A stretch of 64,000 nucleotides of DNA from Naematelia aurantialba. Taxonomy: Eukaryota > Basidiomycota > Tremellomycetes > Tremellales > Naemateliaceae. Made by a program: the position numbers and the translations under genes. Below the pieces are notes generated by a model, which had not been told where the DNA came from, did not search any database, and worked only from the letters and a program-made list of their open reading frames with translations. How positions within the stretch are numbered: the first letter of the stretch is position 1; the number at the start of each line of letters is the position of its first letter. This document shows positions 48,902-59,477 of this stretch, one piece after another. The stretch spans positions 496,001 to 560,000 of the forward strand of contig JAKFAO010000004.1 of NCBI GenBank assembly GCA_021527695.1, in the 5' to 3' direction.

Positions 48902-49307
48902 GAGCAGCACTTGAGACCTCGAGTGTCATATTCAGTGAAGCGGCGCAGATGTACATCCTCTGCTCTTGTCATTGAGGAACAGGACACCAGAGGGCCCAGT
49001 CCGATTACTAGAAGGCTGAACAGAGGAGGTTCTCGTCCAGCTCGGGAGGGAGATGTCCTGTTGAGATGATAACACATGCATTACGCATACAACACGAATC
49101 TAAAAGATCTCACTGAATTGCTCGGGCTGCTACACAATGCCCTCTTTTGAACAGAAGAAAAAAACGATTCAGTCGCCGCTCTGTGACCGTCGAGAAAGGA
49201 GCTATCGGGAGCATTCACAGTACAGTACAACCTCACAGCAGGCAGACTGTACAGTTCGCTACCAAGCCACCCCGACTCGCATCTGCTTTCTGGCCGACTT
49301 GGGAAAG
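48902..49307. other. Intergenic within the array
   Basis: About 400 bases holding the promoter of paralog 4. No repeat or additional gene was seen. Confidence 0.5.
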
Positions 49308-49940
49308 ATGAGTGCCCAACATGCCTCTTCGTGCTCCTCTATCTGCTCTCCCACCTACTCTTTCCGACCGAGTTCGGACTCGGTCCGAACCACCAAATAT
49401 ACGACCCGCGTCAAGGGTGTGGACAGTGCGGTCGCGACGATGCCCATGCAACCCGGTGAATGCAACGTACGACTCTATTCAGTGTACAGGGCTGCCCTGA
49501 CGCATCTGGTCAAGACCGAGAACGTATCATATGCATCATTACGCCCCGTCGGGACCCACAAGATCTTCTATTTTGCACTGGGACTGGACGGGTCAATCGA
49601 TCCCGTGATGCGTGCTTCCTGTCTGTACGAAGTGGCGGACGGTGTCCTCGAGTGGACAGAGGGCCTTGCGCCGTTACCGCCGGAAACTCTATCTGGAGAA
49701 TTGGAATCAGAGTACAACCGGCCGACACCACTGGCCATTGTGAGTGCCGCTCGTTTCCCTCGTCGAGGTGGTTTTATCGACCTTCCCGCATTTCAAAGAC
49801 AACGACCGGTTCCTTTGTCCAGGATCACCCTTGCCCATGCCAACATCTTGTCACGCATGGCTGCATCCACGCATCCTACCCAAGCGCTGGGAGAGAGAAT
49901 CAATCGCTGGATGGCAAGAAGCGTCGCCGAGACTGACTGA
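49308..49940 (+). CDS. Orphan paralog 4 of the array
   Basis: A single exon of about 210 codons from MSAQHASSCSSICSPTYSFR; an in-frame ATG at 49137 would lengthen it. Family motifs are clear: NVRLYSVYRAALTHLVKTE, IFYFALGLDGSIDPVMRAS, VLEWTEGLAPLPPE, AIVSAARFPRRGGFIDLPAF and the C-terminal GERINRWMARSVAETD. Together with paralog 5 it defines the family best. No membrane helix, signal peptide or catalytic motif. Function unknown. Confidence 0.65.
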   Translation: MSAQHASSCSSICSPTYSFRPSSDSVRTTKYTTRVKGVDSAVATMPMQPGECNVRLYSVYRAALTHLVKTENVSYASLRPVGTHKIFYFALGLDGSIDPVMRASCLYEVADGVLEWTEGLAPLPPETLSGELESEYNRPTPLAIVSAARFPRRGGFIDLPAFQRQRPVPLSRITLAHANILSRMAASTHPTQALGERINRWMARSVAETD

Positions 49941-51002
49941 GCTCGATTACTGGCGTGGGTTGCGCCAATATGCACTTGTTGACGAGACTTTTTGGCCAGA
50001 GAGTTGGACAAACGCCGCCACATTCATGGCTCCCCACTTCGGGGTGATACTGAACGGTGATGGCGACTCTATCATACTTGGTCTTCACAGTCTCAGGGAT
50101 GACAAGCATCCCTAAAGACAGTTAGTTAGCTGTAGACATATCTCAAGCTGGCATGAGATGCTAGACGCCAAAAACCAATCCGCGGAGCACAGACTCATGG
50201 GCATTTTTGCACGTCTCTGCGATGTCTGAAGAAGTCCAGCGCTCAAGTTTATCTCGTCGAGAGACGCGAGAGCAGATATGTTGCTACTAAGAGTGCTGCG
50301 CATTTGGCCCGATATAACAACGATACGTGGGGGAATGATTATGGTCCGTATCGCCCACCTGCTTCCAAGTGGCGACATACCGTCCACCGTGCCATGTGTG
50401 ATGCGCGTCCGACACCCCAGAAACCCTCAGCGCGATGATGGGTATGAGTGACGATTTCTTCCCCTCTGCATCCCGTCTCCCAGTACATTTACTCGGAGAT
50501 GACCGCTTGGGGGCCTCTTCATCAGTATCACGGTGCTGCAAAACACCCCGAGTTGATTCGCCACCCATCCCATTGCCGCATTACTGAGGATGGGCTGCGA
50601 GACCAGATCACACATCGCTCGCAGCTTCTGCGAAGCACAAAGGACACAGCCTTCTGAGGAGCACAAAGGACCGGCAGATGGGATCTGATAGCCGGGATCC
50701 GTGACGGGCCGTGATGAAGGCAACACCCTCGAGGCGGGGCTTGCCTTCGAATTGGAAGCTGGGATGGATACGAAGGACGGACTGCATCCGGCGAGGCGTG
50801 ACGAGGACACGACGGCGCGGGGTATGAAGCGGGCTGCTCAACTCAGTTCTGCACTGCCTGTTTCTTCCGCAGCTGAACAATCGCCTCGACCATCTTTGCG
50901 TCCAAGCTACCGACCAGTGCCGACCACTATACGCCCTCCGCGGCTGTGTCCTCCTCACTGAAACTCCTTCGGCCCGCTCGTGACGCTGACCTCCTCCCGG
51001 CC
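49941..51002. other. Intergenic within the array
   Basis: About 1,060 bases. No member of the family and no known gene was found; several short open frames read as chance. It contains the promoter of paralog 5. Confidence 0.45.
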
Positions 51003-51743
51003 ATGTGGGCTCAGAGACGGGAAACCATGTCTGGTCCGCATGACGCTCCTTGGGACGACGATGCTGCAACCATGCCGCAGCAGGACAACGAAGTCGCTGT
51101 GCAAGTGTACGAATGGGCCCGGCGCACTATCACCCGATCGGCCCGGACGCCCAATCAGCTTGCATCTGCCACTCTTGCGTCCGCGCCGTCCTCGTCGAAT
51201 AACCAGTCGCCAACGCTCACGCTGTGTTACTTTCTGCTAGGTGAGAACGGCACCCGCAGCTTACGCGCTTCTACCCTATCTGTTGACAAGAACCGCACGA
51301 CGACATGGACAGAGGGGCCTGCACCGGCATCCGCAGTGGCTCAGAGGTACAACCCCGACATGCCGATCGCGACGTTATCTTCTGCGCGCTTTCCGCGCCC
51401 AGGACGGTTCGTCGGCCTCCCCTCGTCTGAGCAGCTTGAGAGACTTGAGAGAGATATACGCAAAGCATCTGAAACGCGATGGACGGATCCCAACCAGAGC
51501 AAGCAGGTCGCCCCGGCAAACCAGGCGCCCAGGCAACGGGTTTCGGGGCCCGGTAGGTCGCGCGAAACGCGTTCCGAAAACGAGGTCCTGCAGTCAAACC
51601 AGACAAGCAGGGAGGAGCCTCCGGGAGCTGGCGGGTCTTGTGACGCTTGCTCTTGCTCTGAAATGGAGGCACTACAGGCAAGAATCCGAAGGTGGATGGA
51701 ACAGACTCATATTTGTGGATCCGGGGACGATGTCACCCTATGA
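51003..51743 (+). CDS. Orphan paralog 5 of the array
   Basis: A single exon of 246 codons from MWAQRRETMSGPHDAPWDDD (a second ATG at 51027 is possible). It carries every family motif: VAVQVYEWARRTITRSAR, LTLCYFLLGENGTRSLRAS, TTTWTEGPAPASAVAQRY, ATLSSARFPRPGRFVGLPSS and the C-terminal ALQARIRRWMEQTH. A Ser/Arg/Gln-rich linker separates the GLP box from the C-terminal motif. The core is close to paralogs 1 and 4. No known domain; function unknown. Confidence 0.65.
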   Translation: MWAQRRETMSGPHDAPWDDDAATMPQQDNEVAVQVYEWARRTITRSARTPNQLASATLASAPSSSNNQSPTLTLCYFLLGENGTRSLRASTLSVDKNRTTTWTEGPAPASAVAQRYNPDMPIATLSSARFPRPGRFVGLPSSEQLERLERDIRKASETRWTDPNQSKQVAPANQAPRQRVSGPGRSRETRSENEVLQSNQTSREEPPGAGGSCDACSCSEMEALQARIRRWMEQTHICGSGDDVTL

Positions 51744-52317
51744 CACAGCATGAGGCTAACACGATAGAGGCCAGAGGCGATCGAGAGAAGAATCAAGCCG
51801 ATGCAGCGAGTTGCATAGAGTGACGATAACTTTGAGGTAGATGGAGAGACTAGGTTGCGAGGAAGTTGAATGTGCCCGGCGAATCACTTTGCATAAGGAT
51901 GCAGTTGATCAAATAGCTGTGCATCCTTCACAACATACATGACCAGCGTTGATGCGGATGAGGTGGAACATGGCTCATGCGCAAAATAGCGTATGAACCT
52001 TCTCTCACCTCCCACCATTTTATAGGTGCTGGACCGTGCAGAAACCGAGGTATGCTGGCAGAGATCTTCGCTGATCCGCAAGACAGTCATATCCATGTAT
52101 CATAGCAACATTCTATCTGGGCTCTACCCAATATACCTTTATTCCCACGGACACCACAGTCTACGCATTATACGTCCATACCTCTACTCCAACGAAAACC
52201 ACACTCTACCCAATACGCCTCTATTCCCACGAGATCGATCCTCAATCCCAAAAACAGCTGTTGAGAGCTTTCCATGCTTGCCACACAACCGCCACGTCAT
52301 TCATGAACCGCGATGAC
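51744..52317. other. Convergent intergenic region with imperfect repeats
   Basis: Between the last array gene and the permease stop. Diverged repeats of a CTCTACCCAATAYRCCTYTA motif followed by TTCCCACG occur at about 52122-52230. No gene seen. Confidence 0.5.
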
Positions 52318-54616
52318 CTACTCGTCGTTTGAGACGATCCCTTGCCTGTCGGCGTCGGACAGGTTGCTCCTTGGCCCGAAGTAATATCTTCGGCCCGCCA
52401 GGACATACCAAATGAGCGATAACAGCATGACGCCAATTGTGATCACAGACTATTGGACATGTCAGCAAGGGGTGCATTTTCAGATTTTCCAATACTCACT
52501 GCGTAGTTGAAGTTCTGCGAAGTGATTGGCCAAACAGTCGGGAAAGACAAAATGGTGACTTCGAACAAGGTCCACCCAATCCTGCGCAGGACGTCAGCCT
52601 CCGTGCGTTTGAACAAGGGGTAAACCCACATGACAGCGTTGACATATTTGGCGTAACCACGCATGTTGAAGGGTCCTGGCACGAAATGCACCTCAGGGTG
52701 GTTTCTGAAAACCCATCGAGCGATGATAGGGATGACGTATGACAAGTCGAGCGCCACTGCACACTGCGACACGCTTTAGCTCATGCCATCTGACCTGTAG
52801 TTGAAGACTCACCATCGAGAAGATAGCCGAGACTGCTATGAGACTGGCAAAGCTCAAGACACCCATGAGGACACTGATGAGTACTACGAACCACACCGAG
52901 ATGATCGGTGTCTTGGTACGCTCGTTCATTTTGCCCAAGTAGCCGCGGTCTGGAAAGGCACCATCTCGAGAGAAGGCGAAAATCGAGCGAGAGTTGGCTT
53001 GCAGAGCGGTTTGTACGGTGAAGGCAGCAATCAGACTGTGTCGACATCAGCGAGCCAGACGGGGGGACAGAGGGAAAGAGATAAAGTTGCCAATCATGTC
53101 GAGGCAACCAAGCAACTCACCAGACGAAGGTCCAAAGTACCATTGCGCCTGCCTTGCCCATCCGCAGGTACATAATAGCCAGGAAGGCATTTCCGCTCGC
53201 TCCAGGCAGCAGAGTCACGTCACCTGCACAGACGCACATGACGATGTTGAGGACCCAGCCGATCATCCCGGTATTAAGAACGGCGACGAAGATAGCCACT
53301 GGGGCGGCGATTGCGGCGCGGTGTACTTCCTCAGAAATGTGTGCAGCGGCGTCGTAATCTGTAAGAACCAGGATGCAATCAGCTTAAGTTCTCTGGATCG
53401 GAGCCATTGGTATTCACCAGTCATGGTCCACTGCACAGAGAGGAGACCCATCATGAACGCCAGTCCGTTGTTACTCCAGCCGCTACCGTTGATGACTTCG
53501 GTGAAAACGACACTGCCAGAGTGCATCTCGCTTCGCGGGGTCGTGGCGAGGAGAGTGATGATAATGATAACGGCTGCACCGATGTTGATGAAGACGAAGA
53601 AGCGAGTCATCCTTGCCAAGCTTTTCGTGGGCACCGAGCTGTGAAAATTGGTCAATACAGCTCTGTCTGCGTAGTCATGACATCTTGAGCCACGACATTG
53701 AACTCACTTGGCGAGACCGTGCAGGCAGAGTAGCCCGACGTAGAGCAAGAATTGGTGGTAGTTCTTCATCACGTAGTCCTCGCGGCAGATCACGACAGCA
53801 GCAAGGATCATCTGATCTAGTCAGACTATGGCGTGTTTGGATCAGGAGGCACCTACACCACTAAGACCCCACTCGGTCGATGCAACACCAGCAATCTGCC
53901 CAAGGGCATTCAAGTAGCCAGTGACCCAGCCGACGCTGCAACTATCAGTTTGATCCGACCGCCCTCCAGAGAGGGGGTTACGCTTACATCGGTCGGTATG
54001 CGCTAGGAGTCAGATATGCAGACGCCTAAACAAGTTCAGTTGGGGACGCAGCGGTAGTCTTGAAGGACGTACGGTGTAAATACCGCCAGCAGTTGGGTAC
54101 GCGGACACAATCTCAGCGATTGACGCTCCCAGGGAAATATTCACTGCTTGTAAGCTTCAAGCAGCCGATGGACACGCCCAGCTCACTAATGGAACCGACC
54201 AGCCAACACCAGCTACAAACGGGATCAGCCGGTACGAACTACCCTTCCTCAAGCGGCACTCACACGACCGAAGAGAGACCGCCTAGAGTCAAGGGAGTCG
54301 TGAAAGTCGTAGCGATAGATGCAGTCATTCTGCCTCGTCAGTCAAGCACAGATTCAGCAGAGCTTGAAGATGACACACCCCATGATGCTCATAGCGAAGG
54401 AGAATGTCTCGAGGTTCCCAAACTCTCGCATGAATTCTGACTTGTACCTGACGCGATCAGCTCCAAGACCGGTCGTCCCAGGCTTCCCACCTACCCAAGC
54501 TTGGCAAGGACAGCATCGTCGTCTGTGGAGATGCTCTCTGCGCCACCATCGTAGTATGGAAACTGAGCCTTGTCGGCGTCCCTCTGCTTAGTGTCTGCAT
54601 CTTCGACGCGCGACAT
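52318..54616 (-). CDS. Amino acid/GABA/choline permease (APC superfamily)
   Basis: A 12-helix plasma- or vacuolar-membrane transporter of the Uga4/Hnm1 group, importing GABA, choline or related amines; the substrate is not decidable. The N-terminus is MSRVEDADTKQRDADKAQF, a cytosolic acidic tail. Family blocks are FMREFGNLETFSFAISIM, SIAEIVSAYPTAGGIYTAS, WVTGYLNALGQIAGVASTEW, TALQANSRSIFAFSRDGAFP (the conserved loop before helix 7) and KMNERTKTPIISVWFVVLIS. The C-terminus is RSNLSDADRQGIVSNDE with TAG at 52318-52320. About ten introns of 40-60 nt interrupt it. Confidence 0.88.
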
Positions 54617-54714
54617 GACGGACCAGCTCGAGCTTTGGCAGGATGGACGAACGAGTCGTGAAGAGGATGCAAGGAAAGGTGAAGGGGAAAGAGAAGCCTT
54701 ATGGAAGGGGCCTG

Positions 54715-54830
54715 GAAGGAAGGAGGTAAGGAAGGAAGGAAGGAAGGAAAGGAGGAAGCAAGGAAGGAAGGAAAGGAGGAAGCAAGGAAGGAAGGAAAGA
54801 ACTACGGAAGGAAGGAAAGAAGTGAAGTAG
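54715..54830 (+). repeat. GGAA-rich microsatellite in a divergent promoter
   Basis: GAAGGAAGGAAGG runs and AAGGAGGAAGCAAGGAAGG units over about 115 bases. The tract starts about 100 bases upstream of the permease start, within the divergent interval 54617-55371. Confidence 0.85.
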
Positions 54831-54934
54831 CAAGGGACTACCCCCGTTTTTCCAGCGCCAATGAGAGAAAATGAAGTGGGTCGCGTGAACCGAAAAACCG
54901 TTTTGATTGGTGTGATCATCCAGGCACGACGCTC

Positions 54935-54964
54935 CACACGTGTGACGTGTTGTGGACCACGTGG
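54935..54964. promoter_or_regulatory. Two CACGTG E-boxes between permease and RhoGAP genes
   Basis: CACACGTGTG (54935-54944) is a 10-bp palindrome, and CCACGTGG (54957-54964) is a second. Both contain CACGTG and lie 13 bases apart in the divergent promoter. They are candidate bHLH sites; function is inference. Confidence 0.4.
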
Positions 54965-55371
54965 GAACAAGCATCACCGATGTAATGCCACGTCATACGT
55001 CGCGAAGCACGAGAATCAGTTTGTTTAGGCCAGGGCCCCCGCGTTGCCCGTTTCTTTGGCGAGCGTTTATCCTCGTCGTCGTCTTTTCTCAGCTGTGCAT
55101 CTACCAACTCTTGCCTTTTTATTTGTATCCTTCTCCCTCTAGGGTCCCCTATACCCTCGACTGGACCCGACTCACACTCTCGGCGCGACGAACGACTGGT
55201 GACAGGATCCATCACGCGTGGTGACGTGTTGACGTCGCAGGCGCGGCCGAGGCGGGCCAGCTGCATCTCCTTGTACCCATGCCCAGGTACCCCGCCTCCA
55301 TTGTCCCTCGCAACGCCATTTCGTAGCATATTCTCTTTCTATTAGACTCAACATAGAAGGCGGCCGGCGAG

Positions 55372-58300
55372 ATGTCGACTCAAGTCGAACAACCCCCTGC
55401 ATTGGGCGCGCCGCTAGTCCCACCTCTCATCATCCCCGCCGCCGTGTCCGACCGGCCCTCGAGCCGGCCCCTTTCTGTGATTTCTGACAATTCAGATCGG
55501 CGGCGTTCGACAGTGCGCGACTCACCCAAACTAGGCAAGGACGGCAAGCCGTCGCGGCCCAACAGCGAGGTGCGTGATGGCGGCGGGGACGTGGCATCGG
55601 CAGCTGGGAAACGCATGTCCGGAGCAAGTCCACTGCAGACCATCACGGTCAATTTGGTCGAATATGCGTCGGCCGTAGGAGGGACAGCGGACGAGTGTCG
55701 TGTCGACGGGTGGATCGCGGCCATTATCAGCCACCTCCAGTATAGGATCTGCACCGCCTATCCCCTCAAGTCCAAGCTCAAAGTCTGCGCCGCCCAAACC
55801 CGAGAAGCCCGCCGGCCTGGCGAGCCGATCTGTCTCGACATCGTCTATCCGTGAAGAACGCGGCGCAGAGACAGACATCGAGGCGCCAGATGTATACAAA
55901 GTCACTGAGCGGGACTCGGAAAGGTATGTCGGGAGCACGAACTATCCTTCCAACGCGGAGCAAGGTCGTGGCTGATGGCATCAGCTCCCAAGATGGCGTT
56001 TCGGCTCTTCTGACGGTGAAGCGCGCATCCCTTCGGCCCTCGCCACTGGGCGCGACTTATGCAGATGTCGCCAAACCCGTCCCTTCACCTCCGCCCTCCA
56101 GCGCCGGCAAGTCATCCTTTGACAGTCCCCAGCGCCCGTCCGTGGAGATACCAGGGAGACCGTCGACCCGTACAAAGCCCTCGTGGCTACGGCGAGCATC
56201 GGGTACCGCCGCAATGCGCACCAAGTCCAAATCGCCCGTCCAGAAGGACGAAGAGACGTTACCTTCTTCGTCGTCCTTGCCCCCAGTCCTTCCTCCTCGC
56301 AAAGGTCTATCGGCATCTGCTTCGCAGCTGTTCTCGATCTCCGACTCGTCCCGGATGCTCCCGCCTGATGTCCCGAGTAAATCGTCCTATGCGACCGTAG
56401 CAGCAGCAGCGGGACCTAGCCGTAGTCGCTTGGCAGATGGGCAGGGCCGGCCCGCATATTCCCCCTCTTCCGGACCTCCTCCCCTACCGCCTCGGGACGG
56501 GGTTGGCAATATCCGGACGCGCTTAGCAGCATGGACAGCTGCGGCTCAATCATCCACCTCTTTCTCCCGTTCAGAGTCATCAAGCAGCCTCGCAAGCACA
56601 GCGACCTCGACGTTGCACCACCAGCGCATCCCCTCATCGGCGCAGCGAGTGCTCGGCCATGCTGGCTCGGCGGTGCAGAAAGGCTGGGCAGGCCTGCGTG
56701 CACGAGGCGTAGGCGGCAGTATATCCAGCATGGGTGGGCTGGCCCAGACGGCCAGGCGGGGCTCGATGGACCCCTCTGGATCTTGGAGCTCGGGATTGGC
56801 AGGCAGGCGAGGAAGTCGGGACCGGACCCAAACGGAACAGCCGGATCTACAAGGCGGCGACGGACCGATCTTTGAGGAAGGCGTGGTGAAGCGCCGCGGA
56901 GGAGACCGAGGCGGCAGGGTGTTCGGACGCGATCTAGTCGAAGCGGGACGAGCTTGGGGGACGGCGGACTCAACTCTGTCCCTTGCCGAGGAGAGCGAAT
57001 GGCAAAGACGGCGGAAACAGTCCCTGCCGGCTGTTGTCGTCCGTACTGTGGATTATCGTGAGTTGCTATCTGTTCTTCCGCGCTGACGTGGCAGTCGAGG
57101 AATGGGGACCGAAAGAAGAAGGTATATTCCGGATCAGTGGGAGGAGTAGCCATCTTGTCCGACTGCGGAAGGAGTTCGACTCTGGTGAGCTGGGTCCCTC
57201 AATCTGTCGTCGTCATGCTCAAATCTCCAGGTGCCGATCTGGATCTGAGGCTCTGCCACCCTGGTGACCTCGATCCTCATGCGGTCTCCGGCATCTTCAA
57301 GACGTATCTCAGAGAACGTGAGGTACCGATTTGATTCATCGGCTGACATAGCAGTGCCGACGCCGTTGTTGACACACGCCCTCGCCCCCAAGTTTGAGGC
57401 GTACGTGCGGGCGCAACAGGACGCTCGTGCGGGAGTGACGCATCTACATTCCATCTCGGAACAGCCGGAACCCCCAGAAGATCTAGAAACACTGCTGTCG
57501 CGGCTGCCCAACGCCCACTGGTTCCTCTTGGCAGATATCGGTGAGTCACTAGGACTACTTCATCGTGGACCTAACATCTTACGTGACACAGTCAAGTTAC
57601 TGGACCTGATTCCGAGATATACCGAGGTGAACCGCATGACCCTCAACGCAGTCATGTTATCTCTTGGACCCTCGCTGAACATCCCTGGGCCGGTCCTCGC
57701 TCAACTTCTGGATAAAAAAGACACGCTCTTTGCGACCCCTCCGCCGCCAAGTACAGCCGATACCGTGGACTCGCTCATCCAATTCAGCGACGTCGATATC
57801 ACGCCTCCCGCGGTTCCGATATCGTCCGAGATGGTAGAGCTGCCTTCAAGATCCGCTTCACCCGCATCTGCCTCTTTGATCAGCGGCACCAGTAATGGCC
57901 ATGGCAGCACGAAGATAACGCCTCCGAAGAGGGCGCCGCGGCTGCCCAGCAAGCCGAGCTTGACGAGGTTGTTCACGGGGACCAGCCTGGGCAAGAGGCA
58001 GTCGAGCGTGGATAATCTCAGATCACAATCATCATTCTTCGAGGTCGACCCACCACGGATCGACACACCTATCCTGCCAGTCTCGCCGCTCCCCAATTTT
58101 GCGGCAGTTGTCCCTTTATCCGTGGATTCCTCGCCCTCGAACCCCTTGCCGTTGGATCTCTCACTCTCGAAACGTACACTCTCGAAAGACGAATCGATGG
58201 AGAGGCTCGCTGAGCCGCCTGTATCCGCCAAGGTCAAGACGGACGACCCACAGTATCCCTCTGGAACAGTTGAAGAGCGGGCACGCCTGTTCTCCCTTGG

Positions 58301-58718
58301 TCCAGCCACTTCGACCCCCATCGCTGATAAGTTCACGAGTACAGGCGGGCAGCTGCCTCCGCTCCGGGGTTCTCCTCGCGTATCAGGGGGCAGCGTTAAA
58401 GCTGCCACAGCGGCGACGTCGCCATCGACGTCGGCATCGGGATCACCGAGAGCGCCTAGTGCGTCGGCGGGTTCCGACTCGGCACCCACGATCTCGAAAT
58501 CCAGCGAGGACGCCAGCCCAGCGAATCCCGCCAACCCAGCGAGTATCGTCCGACGCGGTCAACCCGTGTTCTTCTCCTCTAGCAGTGGCGTGGACAGGCC
58601 CAAACGGAATTCCAATGCGAGTAGCAAGAGTAAGCGCAAAGACGAAGAAGTCGAGACCGACGGCGGTGAGGCGGCGCGCGTCAAGCGGCTGTCGGTGGGC
58701 GTGGCCGAAGTGGCATAG
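55372..58718 (+). CDS. Rho GTPase-activating protein
   Basis: A long, Ser/Pro-rich protein with a central RhoGAP domain, which stimulates GTP hydrolysis by Rho/Cdc42-type GTPases in cell polarity and morphogenesis. The GAP domain (about 57090-57760) contains the arginine-finger block EEGIFRISGRSSHLVRLRKE, the segment AVSGIFKTYLRE and NRMTLNAVMLSLGPSLNIPG, the standard RhoGAP C-terminal motif. Proline motifs of SH3-ligand type (PPPLPPRDG, PPVLPPRKG) lie in the N-terminal half. The start MSTQVEQPPALGAPLVPP at 55372 follows a pyrimidine-rich leader. Three to five introns shift frame near 55650-55900, 57060-57100, 57180-57230, 57315-57355 and 57540-57590. No other domain was recognised. Stop TAG at 58716-58718. 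Confidence 0.85.
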
Positions 58719-59039
58719 GCGTCGCTGTGGTGGAGTACTGGGGTTGTGGAAAGACAAAGGGTACAGTGGTAGCGGGAGGACAGAGGGATACGGTGGAAGG
58801 GGAAGACACAGGCTACGGGGTGGAGCGGGTGGTAGAGTCGGCGCAGGACGCCTAAGCGAGTGGAGCACGGGAGAAGTGGGCATGTTGCGTAGAGGCGGGT
58901 ACGACGCCGCAGAGAATGCGTAGGATGGATGTGGTGCAGGTGAACTAGGGAGCGTGCGACCAGCGCCTGCAGAGGAGCTGCTGTCGAGCTGGTGTATCTG
59001 TTTGATCTGAGGCGAGGCGCGTGACGCATGGTCACATTC

Positions 59040-59150
59040 GTGGGAGCAGTGCATGGTGCATAGTGCATGGTACGTGGTGCGTGCGTGCGTGGTGCGTAGT
59101 CGTGGTGCGTGGTGTGTGGTCGTGGTGCGTGGTGCCCGGGGTCCATAGAA
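59040..59150 (+). repeat. GTGCGTGGT minisatellite
   Basis: Irregular units of GTGCGTGGTGCGT and CATGGTGCATAGTG over about 110 bases, in the 760-base convergent interval 58719-59477. A second short repeat (GTGGCAGTTGGTGMGGTGG) is at about 59265-59300. The interval contains no supported gene. Confidence 0.85.
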
Positions 59151-59477
59151 AAGCGTCAGTGGCGCGATGATACACGAAGTTGATGATGTGCAAAGATGTC
59201 CTGCGTGATGTATACGTGTGTGTATTCCGGCTTGGACGAGGTGGTCTGGGTGAGCAGTCGGTGAGGTGGCAGTTGGTGCGGTGGCAGTTGGTGAGGTGGC
59301 ACATAACTGGATGAGCACGAGGCTGTCTACAGGTTGATCACCCTGTCTATGCTCTACAATTTTACCTTGTCCTGTCCTGATCCTGATCCTGATCCTTGTC
59401 CCCGTCTGCGTCTGCGTCCACGGTCTTGTTCTAACCCTTGCCCTTGCCCCTGTCCTCTCCCTGTCCACGCCCTGTCC

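Noticed and set aside
58443..59468. 341-codon minus-strand frame opposite the RhoGAP 3' end
   Set aside because: Low-complexity Thr/His/Arg composition comes from GTGCGTGGT repeats and from the antisense of the RhoGAP exon.
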